From Devosiaceae bacterium (GTDB lineage Bacteria; Pseudomonadota; Alphaproteobacteria; Rhizobiales; Devosiaceae): a stretch of DNA of 37,809 bases. The DNA lies in NCBI GenBank assembly GCA_021648585.1, contig JAKISM010000003.1:1-37809 (forward strand). The letters are read 5' to 3'. The translations under genes were made by a program, and so were the position numbers. Shown in pieces: positions 1 to 5,875 of this stretch (the stretch's first letter is position 1; each line of letters begins with the position of its first letter). Below the pieces are notes generated by a model, which saw nothing but the letters and a program-made list of their open reading frames with translations, was not told where the DNA came from and did not search any database.

Positions 1-1
1 G

Positions 2-316
2 CCTATTCAAGATTTATCAGAGCATGGTGTATCTGTGGTTTTTGTTGAACTTGAAAACTCAAAAATAGAATTGCTTTATCCTTTGGGGGATAATTCACCG
101 ATTGAGCGATTTTTAGAGAAAAACCCAAATGGCGCAACCCATCATATTTGCTTTGAGGTTGAGGATATTATAAAATCCATTGCTTTATTGAAAGCAAAAG
201 GGGCACGAGTGCTTGGTGATGGTAAGCCAAAAATTGGCGCACATGGGTTGCCAGTTGTCTTTTTGCACCCCAAAGATTTTGATGGTGTTTTGATTGAATT
301 AGAAGAAGTAGATTAA
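2..316 (+). CDS. mce: Methylmalonyl-CoA epimerase, C-terminal part (5' truncated by window edge)
   Basis: The reading frame is open from the first bases of the window, so the true start lies upstream; about the last 104 residues are present. The enzyme interconverts (2R)- and (2S)-methylmalonyl-CoA in the cytoplasm, feeding propionyl-CoA carbon into succinyl-CoA. The visible part has the vicinal-oxygen-chelate signature of the family: the VVFVELENSKIELLYPLG strand region, then THHICFEVEDI with the metal-binding histidine, and GKPKIGAHG followed by VVFLHPKDFDG and a final LIELEEV strand carrying the last metal-ligand glutamate. The match to the family is nearly residue for residue, so the identification is secure. 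The GTG at 35 is internal, not a start. No methylmalonyl-CoA mutase is in view, so the pathway is inferred from the family. Confidence 0.93.
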   Translation, partial: PIQDLSEHGVSVVFVELENSKIELLYPLGDNSPIERFLEKNPNGATHHICFEVEDIIKSIALLKAKGARVLGDGKPKIGAHGLPVVFLHPKDFDGVLIELEEVD

Positions 317-398
317 AAACTTCGTGATATGATGACGTGGATTGCTGAGGGTGCGCTGGTTGATAAGGATAAAATTAGCTGTTAAAACTAAACTCAAT

Positions 399-482
399 GT
401 CATTCTGAGCGCAGTCGAAGAATCTTAGACCCTCTCGCCGCGCAAGCGCTGGCGCAGCGGGTCGGCTACGCTCAAGGGTGAC
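399..482. repeat. Imperfect palindromic repeat, GTCATTCTGAGC type
   Basis: The element begins GTCATTCTGAGC and ends GCTCAAGGGTGAC, which are imperfect inverted copies. The middle is unusually GC-rich, with an internal hairpin around CGCAAGCGCTGGCG. A related pair of half elements sits at 8201-8260. Confidence 0.65.
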
Positions 483-488
483 AAATTT

Positions 489-585
489 GTCATTGCGAAC
501 CCCTTTTGGGGTGTGGCAATCCAGAATCTATCATATAAACTGAGAGATTCTGGATTGCTTCAAAACTTACGTTTTTCGCAATGAC
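489..585. repeat. Palindromic repeat with GTCATTGCG/CGCAATGAC ends
   Basis: The outer arms are GTCATTGCGAA (from 489) and TTCGCAATGAC (to 585). The inner arms are GGCAATCCAGAATCT and AGATTCTGGATTGC around a short AT-rich loop. A small CCCC-TTTT-GGGG hairpin lies in the left arm. The whole can fold into a branched structure. The layout GTCAT-stem-ATCCA / TGGAT-stem-ATGAC is shared with the elements at 1613, 5126 and 5672. Confidence 0.8.
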
Positions 586-638
586 GGCGTGTAAATTTGA
601 TGTGTTTATTTTGCACGAAAAAAAGCGATAATCTCCGT

Positions 639-666
639 CGTCATACCGTTGAAAAACGGTATCCAG
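639..666. repeat. Half palindromic element CGTCAT-ACCGTT-loop-AACGGT-ATCCAG
   Basis: The element reads CGTCAT, then ACCGTT-GAAA-AACGGT as a perfect 6-bp hairpin, then ATCCAG. It equals one half of the two-armed repeats seen elsewhere in the window, with a different but self-complementary stem. Confidence 0.7.
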
Positions 667-698
667 TGAAGATGATATAAAGATAAAAAAGCTGGGTT

Positions 699-1502
699 TT
701 ATATCTTTGTTTTTAGATAATTGATGAATGATGTGCAAGATAGCAGGAAGTATTTTGCATCATCTGCATCAATATTACTCTCTTTCATTATGGCATGTCT
801 AATGCCATCATCATTTGTATAAGCATATAGTTTTACAAAGCCATCTTTTAGATGTTTATGAAGTTTCCCTTGTTTTTCTAAGGCATTTAACGCCTTGCCA
901 AGCGTAGAGCCATTTTCCCCAGTTATAATCTTGCACATGCTCTCAACAGCAGAAATAGATTCTTTGATTGAATTTCTATAGTCAGGATCTTTGCGATCAC
1001 TTAGCAATTTTAGAGCTGTTTTAAAATGCTCTTGCACTCCCTTAAATCGATCATCAGCCAGAGCCTGTTCAAGTGCCTCTATTTCTTGCTCATCAGTAAT
1101 ATCTGCAAATATGCCATCAATTAGTCGATATGCTGATAGTTCACGTTTTAATATTGCGTTGATGTTTTTCTCAAGATTTTCATCTTCATTATATTTATAG
1201 AAAAACTCAAGAAAATCATAGATTTCGTACCATTTGCAATTATAAAAGTATTTTTTTATAAATTCAAGTTGCTCCTCGCTATTATTAGGTAATTCATCAA
1301 TGGGCTTTTTTAAATGAAACTGTTGTAAAAGTTTAATAAAATCCGAAATGAATATTATTTCCTGATGACCAGTAAAAAAATTATTCCAATATGGAATGTG
1401 CAAAATATTCCAAAGTGAGTTTCTTAGCTCATCTGTCATTCCATCTTTTTGAATGGTTTTGGAGACCTCAGCTAAGCCGTTTCGCTCGCTAAATTTTTGC
1501 AT
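699..1502 (-). CDS. AbiJ-NTD4 domain protein, putative abortive-infection type defence protein
   Basis: A 267-residue protein. The N-terminus (FSERNGL, then SKTIQKDGMTDELRNSLWN) matches the start of the AbiJ N-terminal domain 4 family, found at the head of AbiJ-like phage-defence proteins. The C-terminal half has the block usually seen with it: a SIKESISAVESMCKIITG helix, TLGKALNALEKQG, and YAYTNDDGIRHA near residues 230-241, followed by a helix ending FINYLKTKI. That RH-containing end is reminiscent of HEPN-type nucleases, but catalytic residues are not certain. It is cytoplasmic, with no signal peptide or membrane segment. It stands alone on the minus strand, bordered by palindromic repeats on both sides, as expected of an accessory gene. 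The family call is fairly firm; a role in phage defence is inferred. Confidence 0.78.
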   Translation of the reverse strand: MQKFSERNGLAEVSKTIQKDGMTDELRNSLWNILHIPYWNNFFTGHQEIIFISDFIKLLQQFHLKKPIDELPNNSEEQLEFIKKYFYNCKWYEIYDFLEFFYKYNEDENLEKNINAILKRELSAYRLIDGIFADITDEQEIEALEQALADDRFKGVQEHFKTALKLLSDRKDPDYRNSIKESISAVESMCKIITGENGSTLGKALNALEKQGKLHKHLKDGFVKLYAYTNDDGIRHAIMKESNIDADDAKYFLLSCTSFINYLKTKI

Positions 1503-1612
1503 AAAATATCCTCTAGAATTAGAATCAATGATTTTTATACTTTAGACTAGAAAAAAGTGAATCAATAATCATTTCAAATTTGAAAGAATAGCGGGGATAA
1601 TTCCCCCCACTC

Positions 1613-1773
1613 GTCATGCCGTTTGTCATACCGTGCTTGACACAATATCCAGCAGCTCGTTGCCTAAGGATCGTAAGAATTTGCTCAGCTTGTAATGGTT
1701 ATAATGCGTCAAGGGCTTGACGCTACTGGATGCCGATATTTTTTCTCGCGCCGAAGGGCTGCAACGGCATGAC
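1613..1773. repeat. Long two-armed palindromic repeat
   Basis: The outer arms are the perfect inverted pair GTCATGCCGTT (1613-1623) and AACGGCATGAC (1763-1773). Inside are ATATCCAGCAG and CTACTGGAT, plus a perfect GCGTCAAG-GG-CTTGACGC hairpin. It has the same GTCAT...ATCCA logic as the other elements but a longer centre. Confidence 0.75.
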
Positions 1774-1833
1774 GGCGGAGGTTTAAGTTGGCTTTATTTT
1801 TGAGAATAATAAAACCTTTTTCAAAAATCCCCC

Positions 1834-1862
1834 TTGCCAAAAAATAAAATTTCAAGCATGAT
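1834..1862 (+). promoter_or_regulatory. Possible sigma70-type promoter for the leuA leader transcript
   Basis: TTGCCA (1834-1839) is followed after 17 bp by CATGAT (1857-1862). That is five and four matches to consensus, about 60 bp before the leader peptide start. It is weak evidence on its own in AT-rich DNA. Confidence 0.3.
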
Positions 1863-1920
1863 GAAATCACGATAACGCAAAAAGCGTTTTTAGGCAAAGA
1901 ACGCCATCAGGATTGAGTTG

Positions 1921-2040
1921 ATGAGTAAAAGACAGATAAGAGCAAAGGCGATTGCGAAGAGTGAGCAGACCTCACTTCGTTTTATTGCGCTTGCTCTTTT
2001 ATTGCTCCCTCTCCTAACCCTCCTCCTTATTAACCTCTAG
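1921..2040 (+). CDS. Leucine-rich leader peptide of leuA
   Basis: A 39-codon frame starting at ATG 1921 with AGGA at 1909-1912 as its ribosome site. The first 20 residues are polar and basic; the last 19 are dominated by leucine, in the run LALLLLPLLTLLLINL, using CTT, TTA, TTG, CTC and CTA codons. It ends 95 bp before leuA. This is the composition and position of a ribosome-stalling leader peptide that senses charged tRNA-Leu, as known for leucine operons in proteobacteria. A small membrane protein is the alternative, since the C-terminal half is hydrophobic. The location before leuA makes the leader explanation clearly better. Confidence 0.75.
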   Translation: MSKRQIRAKAIAKSEQTSLRFIALALLLLPLLTLLLINL

Positions 2041-2117
2041 TCATTGACGGCTCTTTTTTGAGCGGGTGGTTAGAGGATTTCTTCAAAAATTTAATGAATA
2101 ATGCGGGTTATATACCC
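2014..2117 (+). promoter_or_regulatory. Candidate attenuator of leuA: alternative RNA pairings after the leader peptide
   Basis: GGTTAGAGG (2068-2076) can pair either with CTAACC inside the leucine codons (2014-2019) or with CCTCTA overlapping the leader stop (2034-2039), not both. A GCTC-TTTTTT-GAGC hairpin lies between (2050-2063). A GGGT-TATAT-ACCC hairpin followed by TGATTTTT (2105-2124) lies next to the leuA ribosome site, and its GGGTTA could also pair with TAACCC in the leader. Which form terminates or blocks leuA cannot be settled by eye, and the U-tracts are weak. Confidence 0.5.
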
Positions 2118-2135
2118 TGATTTTTAGGAAAAATT

Positions 2136-3695
2136 ATGAGCAAAGAACAACAAAATAACACAGACAAAATCTATATTTTCGACACCACTCTTAGAGATGG
2201 CGAGCAATCTCCGGGTGCTACTATGACGCTTGAGGAAAAGCTGCAAATTGCTGAGGCGCTTGATGATATGGGGGTTGATATTATTGAGGCTGGTTTTCCT
2301 ATTGCGTCAAATGGTGATTTTGCGGCGGTTAGTGAGATTTCTAAGCGGAGTAAAAACTCGGTTATTGCTGGTTTGGCTAGGGCTATTCCTGCTGATATTG
2401 ATCGGGCAGGGGAGGCTGTTAAATTTGCTAAGCGTGGGCGAATTCATACTTTTGTTTCGACCTCGCCAATTCATCTTGCGCATCAGATGAAAAAGAGCCA
2501 AGATGAGGTGCTGGAGATTGTCACAAAAACCGTAAGCCAAGCACGTAATTTAATTGATGATGTTGAATGGTCGGGCATGGATGCAACTCGCACCCCTGTT
2601 GAGTTTTTGGCTCGATGCACCGAGGCGGCAATTAAAGCTGGTGCGACAACAATTAACATTCCCGATACGGTTGGATATTCAACGCCTGAGGATTATTATC
2701 AGCTTATTTTTGATATTATTTCTATGGTGCCGAATAGTGATAAAGCGATTTTTTCGACCCATTGTCATAATGATTTAGGCATGGCGGTTGCTAACTCTTT
2801 GGCTGGCGTTAGGGCAGGTGCAAGGCAGGTTGAATGCACAATAAATGGTTTGGGCGAGCGGGCAGGAAATGCGGCGCTTGAAGAAATTGTTATGGCGTTG
2901 CAAACTCGAGCTGATGCTTTGCCATATCATACAAATATTGATGCAACGCATTTATCTAAAGCGTCAAAAATTGTGTCACTAGCGGCGAATTTTCCAGTGC
3001 AATATAATAAGGCGATAGTGGGCAAAAATGCCTTTGCGCACGAAAGCGGAATTCACCAAGATGGCATGTTAAAAAATGCGCAAACTTATGAAATTATGAC
3101 ACCTGAAAGTGTGGGGCTAAAGCAGACTTCTTATGTGATGGGCAAACATTCTGGTCGCCATGCGTTTAAGAAAAAACTTGCCGAACTTGGTTATGAATTG
3201 GGTGACAATCAGTTCCAAGAAGCCTTTGTGCGTTTTAAGGATTTAGCAGATCGTAAAAAGAATGTTTATGACGAGGATATAATTGCGCTGGTTGATGATG
3301 AAATGGGATCAGCTGGCGATAAGATAAAATTGCTTGAGTTGGAGGTTGTTTCAAAAACGGGCGGCGAGCATCGTTGTTTTATTAAGCTAGATGTTGATGG
3401 CGAAGAAGTTTCGCTAACTGAGAATGGCGAAGGCTCGGTCGATGCGATTTTTAACGCAATTAAAAAGGCAGTAGGAGCAAATCCGCACCTGTTGCTTTAT
3501 GGTGTTGATGCAGTAACGGGCGGCACAGACGCACAAGCAAACGCACAAGTTCGCCTAGAGATGAATGATAAAATTGTTTCTGGCAGGGCAACCGAGCCAG
3601 ACACACTAGTTGCTTCTGCAAGAGCATATTTGAGTGCATATAATCGTTTGTTGGTGGATAGCGGTGCGGCGGCGCAGGGGGCGATGAGTGGGTAG
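2136..3695 (+). CDS. leuA: 2-isopropylmalate synthase
   Basis: Condenses acetyl-CoA with 2-oxoisovalerate to 2-isopropylmalate, the first committed step of leucine synthesis. The 519 residues fit the long bacterial LeuA form. The catalytic barrel opens with IFDTTLRDGEQSPG (metal-binding D16 and following residues). The HCHNDLGMAVANS motif near residues 209-221 gives the other metal ligands, and GLGERAGNAALEE follows. HESGIHQDGMLKN belongs to the linker, and residues of about 390-510 form the C-terminal allosteric domain that senses leucine. The start has AGGA at 2126-2129. The preceding leader peptide suggests leucine-dependent attenuation in addition to feedback inhibition. leuB, leuC and leuD are not in the window, so the pathway is split. 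Confidence 0.96.
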   Translation: MSKEQQNNTDKIYIFDTTLRDGEQSPGATMTLEEKLQIAEALDDMGVDIIEAGFPIASNGDFAAVSEISKRSKNSVIAGLARAIPADIDRAGEAVKFAKRGRIHTFVSTSPIHLAHQMKKSQDEVLEIVTKTVSQARNLIDDVEWSGMDATRTPVEFLARCTEAAIKAGATTINIPDTVGYSTPEDYYQLIFDIISMVPNSDKAIFSTHCHNDLGMAVANSLAGVRAGARQVECTINGLGERAGNAALEEIVMALQTRADALPYHTNIDATHLSKASKIVSLAANFPVQYNKAIVGKNAFAHESGIHQDGMLKNAQTYEIMTPESVGLKQTSYVMGKHSGRHAFKKKLAELGYELGDNQFQEAFVRFKDLADRKKNVYDEDIIALVDDEMGSAGDKIKLLELEVVSKTGGEHRCFIKLDVDGEEVSLTENGEGSVDAIFNAIKKAVGANPHLLLYGVDAVTGGTDAQANAQVRLEMNDKIVSGRATEPDTLVASARAYLSAYNRLLVDSGAAAQGAMSG

Positions 3696-3700
3696 AGTTG

Positions 3701-3740
3701 AATGTCAAGGTTTGACATTGAAGGGGTGTGGTAGTATATT
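3701..3740 (+). promoter_or_regulatory. Promoter and palindromic operator of the parDE unit
   Basis: TTGACA (3712-3717), a 17-bp spacer and TATATT (3735-3740) make a near-consensus sigma70 promoter. The -35 is overlapped by a perfect inverted repeat, AATGTCAA-GGT-TTGACATT (3701-3719). The placement is what is expected for autorepression by the ribbon-helix-helix antitoxin encoded 25 bp downstream. Confidence 0.7.
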
Positions 3741-3764
3741 TGTTGGTAATGATAGGATTTTATA

Positions 3765-4022
3765 ATGTCGACAAATATATCTCTGACACCAGAATTAGAA
3801 GAATATGCAAAAGGCAAGGTTGCGCAGGGGCTTTATGGCTCGGTGAGTGAGCTAATGCGAGAGGCGTTAAGGCTTTTGCGAAAGCAGGATATTGAATATC
3901 TTTTAGAGCTAGAGGCCGACTTAAAAAAGGCCGCTAATGAAATTGATGCTGGAGAAGTTGAGCCATTTTCTATGCAGGCAATAATTGATGAAGCTGACAA
4001 AGAAATTATCAAACACTCATGA
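3765..4022 (+). CDS. parD: ParD-family antitoxin
   Basis: An 85-residue protein with an N-terminal ribbon-helix-helix: the strand ISLTPELEEYAKGKV, then GLYGSVSELMREALRLL, which is the ParD/CopG-like DNA-binding and dimerisation pattern. The acidic, helical C-terminal tail (about residues 45-85) is the part that normally wraps the ParE toxin. The stop overlaps the next start by 4 bp (ATGA), so toxin and antitoxin are translationally coupled. The antitoxin likely binds the palindrome over its own -35 box. The family is clear; the matching toxin is next door. Confidence 0.9.
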   Translation: MSTNISLTPELEEYAKGKVAQGLYGSVSELMREALRLLRKQDIEYLLELEADLKKAANEIDAGEVEPFSMQAIIDEADKEIIKHS

Positions 4023-4372
4023 GTTCTAAAAAGCTTGAGGTGTGGATTACCCCAACAGCAAAGATTAAACTAAAAGAGATTTATAATTACTCATGTAGAA
4101 AATGGGGCAAAACCACAGCTAAAGCCTATATGTCGTCATTACAAGCAACAATATTAAAGGTTGCAAATGGTGAAAAGACTACTCAAATCAGTCCAAATTT
4201 TAGCACTAGATTTTCTTATTGTGTTTGTAAAAGCCATTATATCTTTTTTCAAGTTGAAAAAGATAGGCTGATTGTAGCAACGGCTTTTCATACGCAAATG
4301 AGTGTTAAAGAGCGATTAGATGAAGAAGTTGGCGTGATTAAAAATGAGATAAGAGAGCAAGATATTAGTTAG
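4019..4372 (+). CDS. parE: ParE-family toxin (RelE/ParE superfamily)
   Basis: A 117-residue protein with the ParE layout: the first strand KLEVWITPTAKIKLKEIYNYSCRKWG, a two-helix hairpin, then the sheet ending in FFQVEKDRLIVATAFHTQM near residues 77-96. The usual ParE length is about 95-105, and the extra 15-20 residues lie in the C-terminal tail after SVKERLDE. In known members the toxin poisons DNA gyrase and is neutralised by ParD. The 4-bp overlap with the antitoxin and the shared promoter support one operon. The RelE/ParE fold is well supported; gyrase as target is only inferred, since other members cleave mRNA. Confidence 0.85.
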   Translation: MSSKKLEVWITPTAKIKLKEIYNYSCRKWGKTTAKAYMSSLQATILKVANGEKTTQISPNFSTRFSYCVCKSHYIFFQVEKDRLIVATAFHTQMSVKERLDEEVGVIKNEIREQDIS

Positions 4373-4388
4373 ATATTATGGGGAAAAC

Positions 4389-5066
4389 ATGAGTGAAATA
4401 AAAACTGCTAAAAATAAAACAAATGGAAACAAACACAAACTGCCTTGTATTGGAGATTGCAATGCTAATACTAATCACGAAGTAATTAACTCTGTTCAAA
4501 ACTCTGGATATGTTGAAGATGAAGAATATGATTTGAATTGGTGTCAAGAGTTTGAGATTGTGCAATGTTTAGGCTGTGAACAAATATCATTTCGAATGGA
4601 AAGCTCTAACTCCGAAGATATAGATCCTAATACTGATGAACCCTTTATTTCAGAAACTCTATATCCAAGACGTGATAAAAATAGAGTAAATATAGCTCAG
4701 TCCATATGGTATCTATCATCTAAACTTTCTAATCTTTATGAAGAAACCAGTACCGCTATGGATAATGAGTTAAAAGTGCTTTCTGGTATTGGGATGCGTG
4801 CAATTCTTGAAACAGTTTGCAATGACCAAGAGGCTAAAGGCAAAGATCTATTTGAGAAAATTGATTGGCTTGAGGAGGAAGGGGTTCTTGGAAGGGGCAA
4901 TGCGGGTATTTTACATAAAATACGTTTGTTAGGTAATGATTCTGCTCACGAAGCTAAACCGCAACAACATGCGCAACTTGAATTAGCATGGGAGGTGATA
5001 GTGAATTTGCTTAATAATATTTATGTTATTCCTGCTAGATCAAAGGAAGTATTTAAGAAGAAATGA
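4389..5066 (+). CDS. DUF4145 (HEPN-like) protein with N-terminal zinc-ribbon-like region
   Basis: A 225-residue protein beginning 16 bp after the ParE stop, with GGGG at 4380-4383 as ribosome site, so it probably belongs to the same operon. The N-terminus has paired cysteines and a histidine (CIGDCNANTNHEV near residue 20 and IVQCLGCEQISFR near residue 62), suggesting a zinc-binding module. The C-terminal half is a DUF4145 domain: GIGMRAILETVCNDQ, then the helix before the loop, and ILHKIRLLGNDSAHE near residues 177-191. DUF4145 is related to HEPN domains and is common in defence and restriction loci. Its role next to a toxin-antitoxin pair is not known. The domain call is firm; a nuclease or defence role is inferred. 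Confidence 0.8.
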   Translation: MSEIKTAKNKTNGNKHKLPCIGDCNANTNHEVINSVQNSGYVEDEEYDLNWCQEFEIVQCLGCEQISFRMESSNSEDIDPNTDEPFISETLYPRRDKNRVNIAQSIWYLSSKLSNLYEETSTAMDNELKVLSGIGMRAILETVCNDQEAKGKDLFEKIDWLEEEGVLGRGNAGILHKIRLLGNDSAHEAKPQQHAQLELAWEVIVNLLNNIYVIPARSKEVFKKK

Positions 5067-5125
5067 AGCATTGATTTGGGTTAATGAAAATGAAGGCGCT
5101 TGTTTTTTGTTATTATCTCTCCACT

Positions 5126-5197
5126 CGTCATCCTCGTGCTTGACACGAGGATCCATGCAGCAATTTCTGGATTATCGGGTCAAGCCCGATAATGACG
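5126..5197. repeat. Two-armed GTCAT/ATCCA palindromic element, copy 1 beside GIY-YIG gene
   Basis: The ends are CGTCAT and ATGACG. The left arm is the hairpin CCTCGTG-CTTGA-CACGAGG followed by ATCCA. After a short spacer comes TGGAT and the right hairpin TTATCGGG-TCAAG-CCCGATAA. The two stems have different sequences but each is self-complementary, so structure rather than sequence is conserved. Confidence 0.85.
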
Positions 5198-5267
5198 AAG
5201 AGGGGGGTGATATATCAACGAAGAGGTTGTGATATGATTTAATGATGAGGGGATTGTTGAGTAAATC

Positions 5268-5299
5268 AGATACTAGCAGGCTTGACCCGAGTATCCATA
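5268..5299. repeat. Diverged half element immediately upstream of the GIY-YIG gene
   Basis: The stretch ends GGCTTGACCCGAGTATCCAT and aligns with the left arm of the element at 5672 (CTTGATGCGAGTATCCAT). It lies about 20 bp before the GIY-YIG start codon. The left side of its stem is degenerate, so this is a decayed copy. Confidence 0.5.
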
Positions 5300-5317
5300 A
5301 AAGACATCAATAAAACT

Positions 5318-5605
5318 ATGAGTGCATTTTTATATATTTTAGCAAGCAAAGCAAACGGAACATTATATGTTGGTGTGAGTAATAATTTACTTCGCAGAGT
5401 TTATGAACATCGTGAAAATATGGTTGATGGATTTACCAAAAAATACGGTGTTAAGCGGCTGGTATATTATGAAGAACATGAAACTATGCCTTTGGCTATT
5501 CAGCGAGAAAAGAATGTTAAACATTGGGTTCGTAAGTGGAAGATTGAGCTTATAGAGAAGAATAATCCTGATTGGGCTGATCTTTGGGAGGAGATAGGTT
5601 TGTAG
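5318..5605 (+). CDS. Small GIY-YIG nuclease family protein
   Basis: A 95-residue protein consisting of a single GIY-YIG domain. LYILASKANGTLYVGVSNNL supplies the GIY and YIG-equivalent strands, RRVYEHRENM the catalytic arginine and histidine region, FTKKYGVKRLVYYEEH the next strand, and AIQREKNVKHWVRKWKIELIEK the QRE motif with the metal-binding glutamate. I start it at ATG 5318; an earlier in-frame codon lies inside a repeat. The family cleaves DNA in repair, restriction and homing enzymes, but the role of these single-domain proteins (UPF0213/YhbQ-like) is poorly known. The gene is flanked within about 100 bp on both sides by GTCAT/ATCCA palindromes, which raises the possibility that it acts on them. 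Family certain, role unknown. Confidence 0.9.
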   Translation: MSAFLYILASKANGTLYVGVSNNLLRRVYEHRENMVDGFTKKYGVKRLVYYEEHETMPLAIQREKNVKHWVRKWKIELIEKNNPDWADLWEEIGL

Positions 5606-5671
5606 GTGGTGGTTTGTGGGTCTTCGTGTCAAACCCACTGTTGCCCGACTAAACCCGAATATACTCCAATT

Positions 5672-5751
5672 CGTCATACTCGCACTTGATGCGAGTATCC
5701 ATTTGTTAATGTTGATATTTGTGGATCCTCGGGTCAAGCCCGAGGATGACG
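5672..5751. repeat. Two-armed GTCAT/ATCCA palindromic element, copy 2 beside GIY-YIG gene
   Basis: The ends are CGTCAT and ATGACG. The left hairpin is ACTCGCA-CTTGA-TGCGAGT, then ATCCA, an AT-rich spacer, TGGAT, and the right hairpin CCTCGGG-TCAAG-CCCGAGG. The right arm shares the TCAAG loop with the element at 5126. Confidence 0.85.
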
Positions 5752-5814
5752 ACGGAGGGTTGTGATGATGACGAGGGAGGGGGTTGCGATGATGACGAGT
5801 AGAGGGCTGTTGAT
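5745..5814. repeat. Degenerate tandem repeat, unit about 24 bp beginning GATGACGA
   Basis: Three successive units begin GATGACGAC, GATGACGAG and GATGACGAG at 5745, 5767 and 5791, each followed by a G-rich tail such as GGAGGGTTGTGAT. The first unit starts inside the right end of the palindrome ending at 5751, so the tandem looks like repeated copying of that end. It falls in a gene-free stretch (5606-5875). Confidence 0.6.
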
Positions 5815-5875
5815 GAGAGGTGGGTTTGTGGAGTGCGGCACTGACAAATCACTCCCCAGCCAATCCCCAATTCAC

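Larger units (their letters stand above)
317..698. other. Intergenic stretch filled with palindromic repeats
   Basis: This gap has no convincing gene. Directly after the epimerase stop lies a short open stretch (ATG 329 to TAA 385) with no recognisable product. It is followed by an imperfect GTCA-ended palindrome (399-482), a long GTCATTGCG...CGCAATGAC palindrome (489-585) and a half element (639-666). The open frames here are by-products of the repeats. Confidence 0.7.
1503..1920. other. Repeat-bearing intergenic region upstream of the leuA leader
   Basis: No gene is supported here. Contents: a small GGGGA-TAAT-TCCCC hairpin near 1593-1606, the long two-armed palindrome 1613-1773, and AT-rich sequence with a possible promoter (1834-1862). 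An AACGC-AAAAA-GCGTT hairpin lies near 1875-1890. A minus-strand open frame at 1709-1897 runs through the repeat and has no family resemblance. Confidence 0.6.

Noticed and set aside
490..738. Minus-strand open frame of 82 codons
   Set aside because: It runs through palindromic repeats and the 3' end of the AbiJ-like gene; the translation shows no family pattern.
1709..1897. Minus-strand open frame of 62 codons before leuA
   Set aside because: It overlaps the long palindrome and AT-rich spacer; composition and content look like repeat-derived noise, and the plus-strand leader peptide explains the region better.
2554..2778. Plus-strand alternative frame inside leuA
   Set aside because: It overlaps the conserved LeuA barrel in another frame and has no motif of its own.
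3497..3817. Minus-strand open frame over the leuA 3' end and the parDE promoter
   Set aside because: Antisense to the conserved LeuA regulatory domain with no recognisable motif; the plus-strand genes explain the codon pattern.
5023..5232. Plus-strand open frame after the DUF4145 gene
   Set aside because: It starts inside the DUF4145 gene in another frame and then translates the palindrome at 5126-5197; no family resemblance.
5126..5814. CRISPR array
   Set aside because: The repeats are palindromes in pairs with variable stems, not identical direct repeats separated by uniform spacers, and no cas gene is present.
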